DNA of 64,000 nucleotides from Neoechinorhynchus agilis (lineage: Eukaryota > Acanthocephala): positions 15,872,001-15,936,000 of the forward strand of contig CM121342.1 of NCBI GenBank assembly GCA_051530055.1, read 5' to 3'. This document shows positions 10,877 to 20,955 of this stretch, piece after piece. Below the pieces are notes generated by a model. That model was not told where the DNA came from. It did not search any database and saw nothing but the letters and a program-made list of their open reading frames with translations. The first letter of the stretch is position 1. Each line of letters begins with the position of its first letter. A program made the translations under genes and the position numbers.

Positions 10877-11331
10877 ATGCAGATGAATGAAAAATCCGAA
10901 CCAAACGTTTCTTCAGTGTACAGCGTTGAAACTCTTGATGACGTGTTCTTGGTTACTGATCATGAATTTGAACAGTACGGAGCACTTTTGGAGTCCGGTC
11001 TCAAAAAGATTAGCTCAAATCAATCTATCGATTCAGGTATGCATTCAACGATCTCTCGCAATCCGCAATCTTCAGAGATCGTTCAAGTAGAAATGTCAGT
11101 GATTTTGCTGGTTTCCTGCTCGAACTCGTCGAAAATATGGCGAGCGGATTATCAAGCGAAACTCTTAAGAAACTTAATGCTAACTTTCAATCTTTTGCCA
11201 CCAGCAAACTTGCCAAATTCGAGAAGTCAATGAAAAGTACCAAAAAAGCGAAAAAGAAAAACAAACCGCAGGTCTACGTGGATTCTGCAATCGTCTACGA
11301 GGAAGATTATGATTATTATCAAAGCGATTAA
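10877..11331 (+). CDS. Small two-exon acidic/lysine-rich protein (unrecognised)
   Basis: Two exons join cleanly. Exon 1 runs from the ATG at 10877 and ends ...NQSIDS at about 11036. A roughly 43-bp intron (gtatgc...ttcagag) is followed by exon 2, beginning DRSSRNVSDFAGFLLELVEN and ending EEDYDYYQSD with TAA at 11329-11331. The product is about 137 aa, with helical segments (GALLESGLKKI; SSETLKKLNANFQSFATSKL), a lysine cluster (KSTKKAKKKNK) and an acidic Tyr/Asp tail. It resembles small coiled-coil adaptor subunits, but I cannot place it in a family. It converges on the multi-PLAT gene, whose stop is at 11460. Confidence 0.55.
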
Positions 11332-11459
11332 GATAAATCTTCCGTTTAGCCACTGGATGTCATGTTCACAGCTGCCTCCTCCATTCTCTCAAAACCTCAA
11401 AATAATATCAGTCAACAAAAAATTATTCTTGAAGTTCCAGAATCACTTTCGTTCCTTGG

Positions 11460-14385
11460 TTATTGGGATTCATCAATTACGTCAATCTTCTTCTTCCTTT
11501 TCTTCGCCTTAGATTTATCTGTTTAAAAATAGAAATGAAACGCATTTGCAAATCAATTTTTTTAGTGGCTGATCTATCGATTTGTTAGTGTCTGAAATAT
11601 ACAGAAAAAATTAATTTCATCGAATACGTATTTAGCTCTGGACTTTCCGAGCGATGAAGACAGCTACTTTTTAATTATCGAGTCTGTAAATCGATCGATT
11701 AATCACCAAGTTTATGTGCTCTTTCGACTTTACCACTTACTTTTGGCCGATACTTTGTTTCCTTTCTTAGACTTTTCTTGCAGTGGGATTTCGTTTTCTG
11801 AAGTGGAATCCTTGGCTAGTGATTTCTTTTGTTTCTTGTGTATTAAATCATTCTTTTCCTTTTCTGCAAGAATTTTTAAAGAATTGAAGAATATCTCAAA
11901 TCGCAGCAAATCTTCTAAAAATTTACCTTTGTTACCTTTCCTAACCCCCTCTTCATCTTCGTTCAACGTTCCTTTCTTTTTCCTATCAAAGAACCTCTTT
12001 CTTGACTTCTTTGATTTGGATTCGTTGGTTGTCCCTTGAGAGGATGGCTCTGATTCGTTTTGACTTTCTATGATGAGGTAATCTTTACTGATGATAAAAA
12101 GTATTTACACCTTTGATTTGGGTGCCATTCTTTATTACTTTCACCGATTTTTTATGTCCAGATCGTTTTCCAATATTTTCTTTATCTGTTTGAGGAATAT
12201 TAAATGGTTTGAATTTTTCCAATATTTTGTTTTGGACAGGTTTACCTGAATCCGTTTTCGAAAAAGTGGCAGATTTCGTCCTTCTAAATTTAGGCTTCGT
12301 GTTCTCTTCAAGAACCATTCTCGTTTCTTTGCCGAATTTACTATCGCCCAACCAACGATTAACCGGAAACCTACTTTCGTGCTATATAAAACAAACCCTT
12401 AAAATACCAACCGCAGAAGATGTTCGTGGTCGCAATTGGCTAAATCGATGCCTTGGCAGAACCAACCGTTCCTTGATCTGTCTTCAATCATCAGTTCAAT
12501 CTTCTTTATCTAATTTACAACAATCAAAGTATTCTTTGGATTTATGGCTACCAAAATTCTCACCTTTCCTACAGCGTCTATTCTGTCCAAAACGAATACG
12601 TCCTCCTTTAATCTTGAAAATGGACTTCCGCCAGTCTTTGAATCTGATAATCGCAGCATCTCAGATGATCCTTTGTCACCATGCAGGACAATAAAGATTT
12701 TTCCGTCAAAATCAACGTTTCCTCGATCCCCGGTTCGCACAGTTACAATATAATATTCTTTCCCCTCCTTCTCAATTTTCATTCTCTGTAATTTCTTTAC
12801 TGAAATACAAATGCTCGAATGTTCTCTCAAATAAGCCAAGCTTACGATATTCATCACAAAATAGTGCTGATCTGTTTGCCTTCACCAAAACACCTTTACC
12901 AACTTTCCGTTCGCCTTTATTTATAAGGACCTTCTTTACTTCGAATCTAAACTTTCGGTTTAATCGACTATTGACGAAAGTGCAATTGACTTTGTTTCTG
13001 TTTTCGTTTCAATGTCTTCTATTTTGACCCAATCGCAGTACCAAGAATCTCCTTCGGAACCGTTGTGCCATACCTCCAATTCGGTCATTTCGGGAACTTG
13101 TCGAACGTTGTGAACCTTAAATACGTCTACTTGATCGCGCCTAAATGGCTCCGGATTCACGGCATTGGCTCGTAGTATGAGAAGTTCGCCCTTTATTTGT
13201 TGAGAACAAAAGTTCACATAAACAATTTGTTTTTTCCTTTCAAATCCACGGGTGTCTCGATTTCCCGTCTTTATGTGAACTTGATATCTCGTGTTCCCTA
13301 ATGAATCGGTGCCAAAAGTTGCATAGAAGAAGTCCTTACCTTTCCCGAGTGCTAAGAACGGACTAATACGTTCCGGTTTTTCTGTCAATGTTTTTGCAAT
13401 CGGAAATCTACACATAATTTTGATTAATTCGCCATCAAAAGAGAACTTACTGGTATTCTGTGTCGTTGGATAAATCTCTTATCTTTACGTATGAACACTT
13501 CAGATTGCTTTTCGGCGTTTCGTTGATTGACAAATCTATGGCCCTAATCTGTTCAAAATATTGTCAAAGATTCTCTCCAACCCAGCTAAAAACCTTCTTA
13601 ATCCGAGGCCATTTAAAATAGACGGCATCTTCGTCCTTTTTGCCAAATCGCCCTTCGTTCCAATGAAGATTAATGAGTTCTGTGATTTTGGCGCAATTCG
13701 AATAAACTGTGAGTTGCAGTCTCGTTGACTTATCCATTCGACCTGCAGATGTTCCAAGATGGACAAGGTGAGTGTAGCCAGCTTAAAAATTTGAACCGTA
13801 GTTAAATTTGATCAACAGCTTTAACAAACCTTTAAGGTGGTTAGCATGCTTTTGGTTTTCCAATGATTCTGAAACTAAAAGGAAGAGGCATGTTTCAGTT
13901 TTAGAGAACTGAAAATATGAGGAGTTTACGTTGGTTTGGCAGATGGTCGCTCAGCCCGCCTTCTTTTGTAATGAATACCTTGATCATGGAGTTTTTATCG
14001 CTCGGTTCGATGTCTGTATCTATCGAAAATCTAAACAGTTTACGTTTTATTGCCGACTTAAGTGCTGAATTTCTTACATTTCAGATAGCTGTTCTCCTTT
14101 ATCATTCCAAAGTATTTGTATGCTTGAGATGTCCCATTTCTTTACCCATCCGTCAAATTCACATATCTCGATGCCTTCGATTGTGTTTATTGACCGACCA
14201 TTAAACTGGAATTGAACGCCGGTTTCTGGTTTAAACAATTCATTCTTCGCTAAAGAGCTGCTAAGGTTAAAATAATGAGTTACTCCAGTTTTGCCAAAAA
14301 GTCTAAGCAAAATCGGATACGTCTTTGTCTCATCATCCACTTCCATTCCGCCTTCTCCGTTGGTAACCACAATCGTGTAGTCCAT
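11460..14385 (-). CDS. Multi-PLAT (LH2) domain protein, LOXHD1-like
   Basis: At least eight minus-strand exons start at the ATG at 14383-14385 (MDYTIVVTNGEGGMEV). Introns of about 47-60 bp restore the frame: for example, the first intron ends ...gtttag before FSIDTDIEPSDKNSMIKV. PLAT-type beta-sandwich repeats are visible: YTIVVTNGEGG with RLFGKTG (14.1-14.38 kb), GYTHLVHLGTSAGRMDKST (13.54-13.77 kb), RYQVHIKTGNRDTRGFERK (13.0-13.42 kb) and YYIVTVRTGDRGNVDFDGK with VLHGDKG (12.54-12.86 kb). A lysine-rich, probably disordered tail follows (12.35-11.46 kb), ending KKRKKKIDVIDESQ. PLAT domains bind lipids or membrane proteins, and LOXHD1 is the best-known protein made of repeats. No lipoxygenase catalytic domain is seen. 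The basic tail is unlike typical LOXHD1. Confidence 0.7.
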
Positions 14386-14510
14386 TGCTAAAAAAACATT
14401 TGAGATAAAAATACACAATATCTCCTAAATTTACTTAAACTTTCACCATCCGCCGATTGTTTAATACCGGCGTCAAACATGAATCTATTAATTAGATTTT
14501 GGAATTAAAT

Positions 14511-15269
14511 TCAAATTGTCGACAAAACATACTCCTGTTCTTTTTCATCGATCTTTTGGTCTACTTCATTCCTTATTTCCAGGAAAGTCTCGAGAATTCG
14601 TTGCATCGAAAGTAAAATGCTTTCACAAGTTGGCAAAAGACACGCAGTCTCTTCGGCGGTCTTTACTCCTTCGAGTGCTAAGAACGCACAATTCAATTTT
14701 TCTTCGAGTTCATCAACTTGATCTTTTAAATTCTCGTTATTCTGACAATACCGAAAAAGATCATCTGGTTCGAAGAACCTATTGAATTGCTCAATGAATA
14801 GAAGTTGAGCCTGTTTCGTTTCAATTTCAAGCTGAATTGCCTTCAAGGGATCCGTGCGCCTCATGGCATTGATCTGGCGGATCAATCTGCTGACCATTTG
14901 GCAGCACGATTGCACCGCTCTTTGTGCAACTTCCAGTTTGTGCCCTGCTCCTAAGTGATAGTGACAAATCGGTAAAGAACTGCTATTCATTTGATCACAA
15001 TTTTCATGGACAGTGTTTTTCAAATGAATTTCGGCAATGCTGGTATCTTCCCTCATAAACTTAAGCTCCTCTTCGATTTCGGTTTTCTCTGCTTCCTCCT
15101 GCCGATTCCTTTTCGCTTTGTTTTCCTGATCTGCTCTATCCTGACTTCGATCCATTTCAAAGAATTCAACTTGAAGGTTAGCGGATTCCAAATAGCACCT
15201 TCCACATTCTAAGAGGCATGCGGAATAGGTCAAGAGTCGATTGACCATTGCATTTACTGGAACCGACAT
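14511..15269 (-). CDS. Coiled-coil protein, 252 aa (unrecognised)
   Basis: Single open frame from ATG 15267-15269 (MSVPVNAMVNRLLTYSACLL). The middle is strongly charged and helical (ADQENKAKRNRQEEAEKTEI), followed by further heptad-like stretches (EIETKQAQLLFIEQFNRFF; DQVDELEEKLNCAFLALEG). Many cysteines are scattered through it. There is no signal peptide and no domain I can name. It lies just upstream of the multi-PLAT gene on the same strand with a gap of about 125 bp, so it could be a separate gene or share regulation. Composition and length support a real gene; the function is unknown. Confidence 0.55.
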   Translation of the reverse strand: MSVPVNAMVNRLLTYSACLLECGRCYLESANLQVEFFEMDRSQDRADQENKAKRNRQEEAEKTEIEEELKFMREDTSIAEIHLKNTVHENCDQMNSSSLPICHYHLGAGHKLEVAQRAVQSCCQMVSRLIRQINAMRRTDPLKAIQLEIETKQAQLLFIEQFNRFFEPDDLFRYCQNNENLKDQVDELEEKLNCAFLALEGVKTAEETACLLPTCESILLSMQRILETFLEIRNEVDQKIDEKEQEYVLSTI

Positions 15270-15415
15270 TTGAACTTTCTCTTGATTGGACGAGTCCTAC
15301 TCGCTCATGCGAATGAGTTGCTGTTTTCAGTTTCCATGGATACAACTACGCCAATGATAGGTTTCCTTTAATTTTCCATGCCAATAATTTCCGAGTGTTC
15401 GTAAATCAGTGGATT

Positions 15416-16360
15416 TATAATAACACGTTTTATTATTTTTTGTGTTTAAGAAATTTCGGGTGGAAATATCAGGTCTTGCTATGTCCGTTCTGGTGGGGAC
15501 TGGCAGATATTGTTTGCAGGAGTGCTTGTAAGGTTTGTCTCTCCCCAGGTTCATTTCAAGTTATGATATCCGAGAAGATTGGGCAGCATGGAAAAAGGAG
15601 CATAGGTATAGGGAGGTACGAGGTATAGAAGGATGAAACGAACTAGGATTACGAGTTTTATGCTCGTGTTAAAATGGGGCGATATGCGGTAGAAATTGTG
15701 ATGGTAGGGTTGATAGGCGTTTTTGTTTTATGAAAATAGTATCAAGGCATTCGGTGAGAAGGGGAGAGTTACTTGTGCAAATTTTAGATGCTCTTTTATG
15801 AAACATTTCAAGAGGACGGATTTGAGATTTGGATAGGTTGCAAAATACGGGATGACCGTAGGTGCGGGAGGTAAAATAAAGCTGAAGTAAAATTTGGAGA
15901 GATCGGGTGAAGCGGTTATTAAATTTCGGAGGCGTTTGAGGAGATAAATTTTAGAGGTATTGAGCTTGAGATAGAGAGTAATGTACGATTTCCATTTCAC
16001 GTTTGATTAAAATTGTAAACCCATAATTCCTAGGAAGGTGACTCGTATGATGTCATCTAGAAGCTCCGGGGAGGATATAGGGTTTAGGGAGAATTAAGGG
16101 ATCATTTTGAAGCATTTAGAGAAATTGAGATGGAGTTTGTGATTGGTGCAGAAGTCTTTTAGGTGTGTGATATCGTTAGAGGTAAAGGATTGGGAGGTGT
16201 GATAGTGATTGAGTGATGAGGGTGAATTCGTCGGCATATAAGAAAAGTTTAGAATGAGAGGAGAGAGGTTTGAGGTCGTTTAGGGATATATTAAAGAGAA
16301 GTGGTGACAGCACAGCACCTTGAAATACGCCTTTGGTTAGGGATCGGATAATTTCCGAGT
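15416..16360 (-). mobile_element. LINE 3' fragment, copy 3
   Basis: Same family as the element at 5-6.16 kb. The 3' end shares TAATAACACGTTTTATT (about 15417-15433) and the block TTGTTTGCAGGAGTGCTTG (15510-15530). On the minus strand an RT region reads GAVLSPLLFNISLNDLKPL and then YADE, so the catalytic second Asp of YADD is changed. It is 5' truncated and stop-interrupted. Confidence 0.65.
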
Positions 16361-16494
16361 GTTCATATATCAGTGGAGTATTAAATAGTTCAGAAAAATC
16401 TCATATGCTTCTTCCAGGACACGAGTTGCAACAAATCAACTTTCGTGATTTTGTGAGTGACACAGACTCGGAGTTCTTTTTTGCTGGTTTTTAA

Positions 16495-16845
16495 ATGGAC
16501 AAGGATTACAAGATAGCGCTTGTAGTTAGAGATCATAACTTCACGACCCCTGATTCAATAGCCGTCGAATGCGCTCGTGCTGCTATCCAATGTCTTACTG
16601 AGACAAAGTTACGAAATCCTGAACTTTTTTCAAAATACGTAACAAGAGGTCAAAATCGAAGTATCGTTCTTAGATGTTCAAATGAAGGGAGGCAGGCAGA
16701 TCTGTTCAATAAAGCAGTCAATGAAGGAATGGTTGCTACAACGGTAACTTATCCAACTGGAATGGTTGATCTGAGCGTACTTGGCGTAGGACCGGATACC
16801 CGTTTACGAATAGATAAAATTACCGGACATCTTAAACGTTTGTAA
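16495..16845 (+). CDS. Peptidyl-tRNA hydrolase 2 (Pth2)-like protein, divergent active site
   Basis: An intact 116-aa frame from ATG 16495. The Pth2 fold signature is present: beta-1 with YKIALVVRD, the helix AVECARAAIQCL, KSIVL-like strand RSIVLRCSNEG, and the C-terminal GVGPDTRLRIDKITGHLKRL, which closely matches the family ending (GIGP...ITGHLKLL). Pth2 enzymes release tRNA from stalled peptidyl-tRNA. Here the catalytic loop, normally M-x-x-GK-x-AAQ-x-x-HA, reads FTTPDSIAVECARAA, so the lysine, glutamine and histidine are replaced, and the DAGRT motif reads PTGMVDLS. Activity is therefore doubtful, and it may be a non-catalytic paralogue. A decayed copy lies 2.1 kb downstream. Confidence 0.7.
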   Translation: MDKDYKIALVVRDHNFTTPDSIAVECARAAIQCLTETKLRNPELFSKYVTRGQNRSIVLRCSNEGRQADLFNKAVNEGMVATTVTYPTGMVDLSVLGVGPDTRLRIDKITGHLKRL

Positions 16846-17070
16846 AGAGTCTTTTCGGTTACAAATTTTTCTGCTTGCGTGCTCATGGGATAGAATTAAA
16901 ATTCAACTCTTGCACTTAAAGATAATACCGTTTTCTATTTAGAGAGGTTAAAGGACATCTTTTTATTGGAGACATTTTTCAAATTAATTACCGATAGAAA
17001 ATCCTTTGGGTTAGTCAAAGTATAATTGTGGTGAAAATACTCCGGGTAATAGCAAATTTGATTTATTTGA

Positions 17071-17106
17071 GATATTTCGCGAGGTGACCTCGCCCCGTCA
17101 GTCATC
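17071..17106 (-). repeat. Hammerhead-like hairpin downstream of Penelope fragment
   Basis: Minus strand reads CTGACGG, then hairpin GGCGAGG-TCA-CCTCGC, then GAAAT. Compared with the hammerhead core (CTGANGA...GAAA), one core base is changed. It lies about 90 bp past the end of the GIY-YIG remnant on the same strand, which is where Penelope-like elements keep their terminal repeat. Related hairpins are at 63.14 and 63.5 kb. Confidence 0.45.
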
Positions 17107-17189
17107 TTAAAATATGTTTTACCCATATAGGTTTTAAGCTCGAGTGCGCGGGATCGCCAAACCCGAAGTTCGGGGTCAATTATCCGTCC

Positions 17190-17592
17190 ATGATTTTAGT
17201 ATTGATTTTTAACACGTCGCTGGCTGGGAGTTTCAAGCTAAAATTAGCTTTATTTCCTTCCATTGTGTTGAACACAGCGATGTGTAAGGCCTCCAAAACA
17301 AGACGTCCTTTTAAGTTTTGCTCTATTTCTATAAAGTTGGTGCCACCAAAATCCGCTCGATGCTTACATGTCTCTTGATGATTTGAGATTGCCGACGAAT
17401 GCTCAAATCGACTGCAGGCTTGCTTATGTTTGTTTGTCCGTGCATTCTATATATCCCATGAGTCGGCTCAGTTTTGCCCTTCTTATTGAATGTGCTTCTG
17501 AGAGCGATTCCTTTTGTGTTGTATAGACAAATTCCAGTCTTACTCATAATAGAGTAAATCATTTGATTCGTGTCATCTTCAATGAAGTGCAC
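17190..17592 (-). mobile_element. Penelope-like element, GIY-YIG endonuclease fragment
   Basis: Minus-strand pieces in two frames: THGIYRMHGQTNI, placed as the start of a GIY-YIG domain, and then ADFGGTNFIEIEQNLKGRL followed by VLEALHIAVFNTMEGNKANF, which resembles the R..LEA.HI...N..N pattern ending Penelope endonucleases. It is frameshifted, lacks the RT in this window and is inactive. The assignment is by motif and less secure than that at 36.1 kb. Confidence 0.5.
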
Positions 17593-17968
17593 TATTTCGA
17601 ATCATACATGCTCTGCAGAAGATTTGTTGTTGTTATACGGATGTTAGTTACTGCCTCTGGCTCCCCGGTCTATAATCCATTCGGGATATCCCCTCATTTT
17701 TCAGCTCCTGTACTATCCTCTCCCTTATGCTGTTCCATGCAAAACGAGTAGATGAGATAAAAGAAGCTCTTCAGAAGTAATAAGTGACAGCCGAGATTTT
17801 ATGCTTCATCGGTTCCGCATGTAAATATTCGCCAATATTCTCAGTAGGTCTAAATTAAATTACTTTGCTAAAACCGAACATTTCAGCAACAAAAATATAA
17901 CATGAAATGCAGCTTCTTAATAGAGTTTAAACGCTATCTAGAAATAGGTTGTTAATTGGCTAGCATAT

Positions 17969-18181
17969 TTAACCAGTCCTTATTAATTCCTCAATGAGAA
18001 CTGAAACGTAGAACATTTTGTGTACCGTTGGTATAAATAACGAAGGGAGCTCATCGCAATATTTTTTGGTTGATAAATACCATGAATCACATTCATCAAT
18101 GGCATTCATGTTTGAGAAGTCAAGTACCAGAACAACGATACTGAATTTTCTATCGTTGTATTCAATCAAATCACTTGCCAT
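17969..18181 (-). pseudogene. Small GTPase (Rab/RABL-like) exon fragment
   Basis: A minus-strand stretch reads FSIVVLVLDFSNMNAIDECD then SWYLSTKKYCDELP. This matches the strand and helix around the switch II-to-G4 segment of Rab-like GTPases (for example RABL2: VFDV...WYTELREF.PEIP). It ends at a donor-like gtacac. I found no P-loop, G4 or G5 exon nearby, so it is either an isolated remnant or one exon of a gene I cannot assemble. Confidence 0.3.
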
Positions 18182-18599
18182 GCTTTATTTCTTTTTTCTC
18201 TGGTTTTCCGTTTGCCGAAATAGAGAACTCACTGCTCGCGTACAGAAACCTAAACGTTAATTCTGAAAAGTAATATTATGGTCACAATAATCCACCTTAA
18301 AAAGGGAAAAGAATAACCATGGAGATTTATCGGAAGCTTGCAACGGGGAAATTCTGGGGAGTTATTGCGATGGGCCCTATAAGCTTGCTTTTGAAGAAGT
18401 TTCAAGATGGGGGTTATCCATGGTGTTTCGTGGTTGGAGATACTAATGAATTTCTGGGGAATTGTAGAATTTAAGGAATTTTTATGGCTGAGGTTAGGGA
18501 GGACATGGCCACGTGAGGGTATTTTGTGTTGCCAGATTGGAATATGCGAATATCAGAATTGAGCAAATCCATGGGTATTAAATGCTTCTATCGAGATTT

Positions 18600-18908
18600 T
18601 GTGAGAATGACACAAATCAGAGTTATTTTTTGCTGGGTTTTAAATGGACAAGGATTACAAGATAGCGCTTGTTGCTAAGGATCATAACTTCACAACCCCT
18701 GAATCAATAGTCCTTGAATGCGCTCGTGCTGCCATCCAATGTCTTACTGAGACACAGAAAACGAAATCCTGAACTTTTTTCAAAATACGTATCTAGAGGT
18801 CAAAATCGAAGTATCGTTCTTAGATGTTCAAATGAAGGGAGGCAGGCAGATCTGTTCAATAAAGCAGTCAATGAAGAAATGGCGGACCGGGCATATTAAA
18901 CGTTTGTA
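18600..18908 (+). pseudogene. Decayed tandem copy of the Pth2-like gene
   Basis: Starts MDKDYKIALVA at 18644, nearly identical to the gene at 16495, and includes upstream sequence (ATTTTGTGAG..TTTTAAATGGACAAGG) and downstream sequence (GCTTGCGTGCTCATGGGAT) shared with it. A frameshift follows ...CLTETQ at about 18760. The segment coding for the final part is deleted, so that AATGAAGAAATGG runs almost directly into the end (GGGCATATTAAACGTTTG). It is a pseudogene from a local duplication with a roughly 2.15-kb offset. Confidence 0.8.
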
Positions 18909-19082
18909 AAGTGTCCTTTTTGTTACAAATTTTTCTGCTTGCGTGCTCATGGGATCGAATTAAAATTCAACTCCTAAAGATAATATCACCTTCCATTTTG
19001 AGAGGTTAAAGAACATCTTTTTCCACTAAATTTAGCTGTTGATACTGTGATTGAAATGTTCCTCATCGAAACCGTTAATGTA

Positions 19083-19245
19083 TATTCGACGGGATGCCCT
19101 TGATCCCAGTTAAGGGTCAACTGGTTCGAATCCGTTACCGCCAATGACGCACAACCAAAGGTTACGAAATACCACTGAAGGGAGGAACTCACTGATGAGT
19201 CCCGCCTACTGGAGGTATCTGAGAATCCGGAGGAATGTACAAACT
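19083..19245 (+). repeat. tRNA-derived SINE-like repeat, longest copy
   Basis: Contains TGGTTCGAATCCG (B box), GCACAACCAAAGG, GAAATACCACTGAAGGGAGG and GGAGGTATCTGAGAATCCGG. Pieces recur at 7.7, 7.87 and 10.5 kb. The block after it (19280-19345, AAATTATCAGTCGTGATAAA) has a weaker relative at about 61.52 kb. Confidence 0.6.
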
Positions 19246-19401
19246 CATACCGGATGGTCCAGTGTATTGAGTGATTTAATTACTTCTCCGAACCAGATCG
19301 GTGGCCTGTGTGCTCGAAAAATTATCAGTCGTGATAAAAGGCCACACATTGATACTTAATTATTTAAATTATTCGTGATTTTTTTAAGTCTGGCTAGCCG
19401 G

Positions 19402-19869
19402 TTACGTATATTCTGTGTTGAAGTAAGGCCTTTTCCACGACTGATAATTTTGTAACCCGCCATTTAATGTCAATGGCGTTCTAGTTCTTTGCATTTTATA
19501 AAACCCTATTTTAGTCGATTGATTCGCGTTGCCTAAACAAACGAAATGATTTGAACACCGGGAATTTAGTAGGGCGATGGTTGTTTTGAGCGTTGTCAGT
19601 GTTTTTTCACTATTTGAAAAACCTAAAACATTGTGCAAAAATGTTGGAATGGTATTGGAAGCGAGAAGAGTAAAATCATTAATGTTGCAGTACGAATTGC
19701 CCGTTATCCATTGAAGTTGTAAATTAAAGTATTCGCAAATTAATGTTTCGAATATTATTCTGAATAAAATATCAAAAGCTTTTATGAAAACACTTGGGAC
19801 TAATAAGGTGTTTAAAGCAAAGTAGTTTGGGCCGATTAAAAGTTCTAAAAACGACGCACGACTGAACAC
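19402..19869 (-). CDS. Possible 155-aa protein (unrecognised)
   Basis: Open minus-strand frame beginning MFSRASFLELLIGPNYF, with hydrophobic stretches (ALNTLLVPSVFIKAFDILF) and no recognised motif. The real start and end are unclear and it may be part of a degraded element, as it lies among repeats. Weak call. Confidence 0.2.
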   Translation of the reverse strand: MFSRASFLELLIGPNYFALNTLLVPSVFIKAFDILFRIIFETLICEYFNLQLQWITGNSYCNINDFTLLASNTIPTFLHNVLGFSNSEKTLTTLKTTIALLNSRCSNHFVCLGNANQSTKIGFYKMQRTRTPLTLNGGLQNYQSWKRPYFNTEYT

Positions 19870-20955
19870 ATTTTAGTTCCCTTAAGCAACAAATTGTCAT
19901 CAAAAAGCTTTAGTCGAGATCGAATATTGTTTGAACCGCACCACAAGAGTATTTTAGCGGGCTCAAAGTGCCCGGTGGTCATGTTTTCAAAATTTTGAGG
20001 GGAAAATTTAGTTTAAGATACGAGTTTCACATATGCAAGATAAGCGAAGTTCGAATCAATGATCCGGATTAGAAGGACGTGTTTGTTTACGACTGCGTAT
20101 GAAGCATTGGCAGGGAAATTCGAGATTAAAAAGAAGATTCGTCATACTACAGTTATGGTAAGTAAATATCCAATGTCCCCGTTACCATCTGAAAGGGTTC
20201 AAATGTCACATTGATTTTTTATGACATGACACAACGGGTTTTTTCTTTAGCCAGCAAAGATTCTGTCCATCTTTCGCCACATAATTAATCTTAGGGAAAG
20301 CTGCAGAAGGAATTCATCTTGTGTAACACCAGGAAGGGCCTAAGAAGTACGGATAGACACTGCATGGAAGAAGACTTTTTCTGCAAAACTAAACACCGTT
20401 TGTGCGACCAACCGAAGGATGGACTTTTGCATGCAGACATAAACGAACGGCAGAGCACGTGGCAGATCAGCAGAGAATAAGAATCCACGGGTATGCGAAG
20501 GAAAAGAAACCGTACACACGCCAAATCTTTGTGTATCAGCCACAAGCTCCCACCGGTAGGTATTCCTGCTTTATTATTAGACTCGGATGAATCCCAAAGA
20601 AGCTGCGAAAACATCTCCCCGTTTGCCTAATCGAAATATCAGTAGATTCCTTCTCCTCATGAAGCGGTGATAAACTGGTTCTTGGGCATCGGGTCTATGG
20701 ATCGTAATCTTGACACTTTCCTAAAGACGGCCTTTTGTCCCATTGATCAAGTCTGCGTTTTTTGTCTGTCTATCCACCATCAGAACTCCTAGTGGGAAGC
20801 TCTATTATTGTGTGTTCGTGAAGGAGTGTGCGAATGTACAAAAAGTCTAGAAAGAAAAAGATAGTCGCCGATAAGGTTGATGAAAGTAATACAGGAGCCT
20901 CATTTGAAGCGTATCGCGCCGTCGTTGCTCTTATATTAACCCGTTTCTAGCACAA
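19870..20955. other. Upstream region of the ammonium transporter, no gene assigned
   Basis: Short frames exist (for example 20402-20590 +, with TRQIFVYQPQAPTG), but none can be tied to a family or to exon joins. It probably holds the 5' regulatory region of the ammonium transporter gene. Confidence 0.4.

Noticed and set aside
12209-12753. Plus-strand ORFs opposite the multi-PLAT gene
   Set aside because: They are antisense shadows of exons that have domain support on the minus strand.
13536-13766. Minus-strand ORF starting MSILEHLQVEWIS
   Set aside because: It is a shadow: the frame that splices correctly here reads GYTHLVHLGTSAGRMDKST and forms a PLAT repeat.
19125-19145. Possible tRNA gene (GGTTCGAATCC)
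   Set aside because: Only the B box is tRNA-like; there is no cloverleaf, and the segment recurs as a dispersed repeat, so it is called SINE-like.
20402-20590. Plus-strand ORF with TRQIFVYQPQAPTG
   Set aside because: No recognisable family, no start in good context and stops on both sides; not enough to call a gene.
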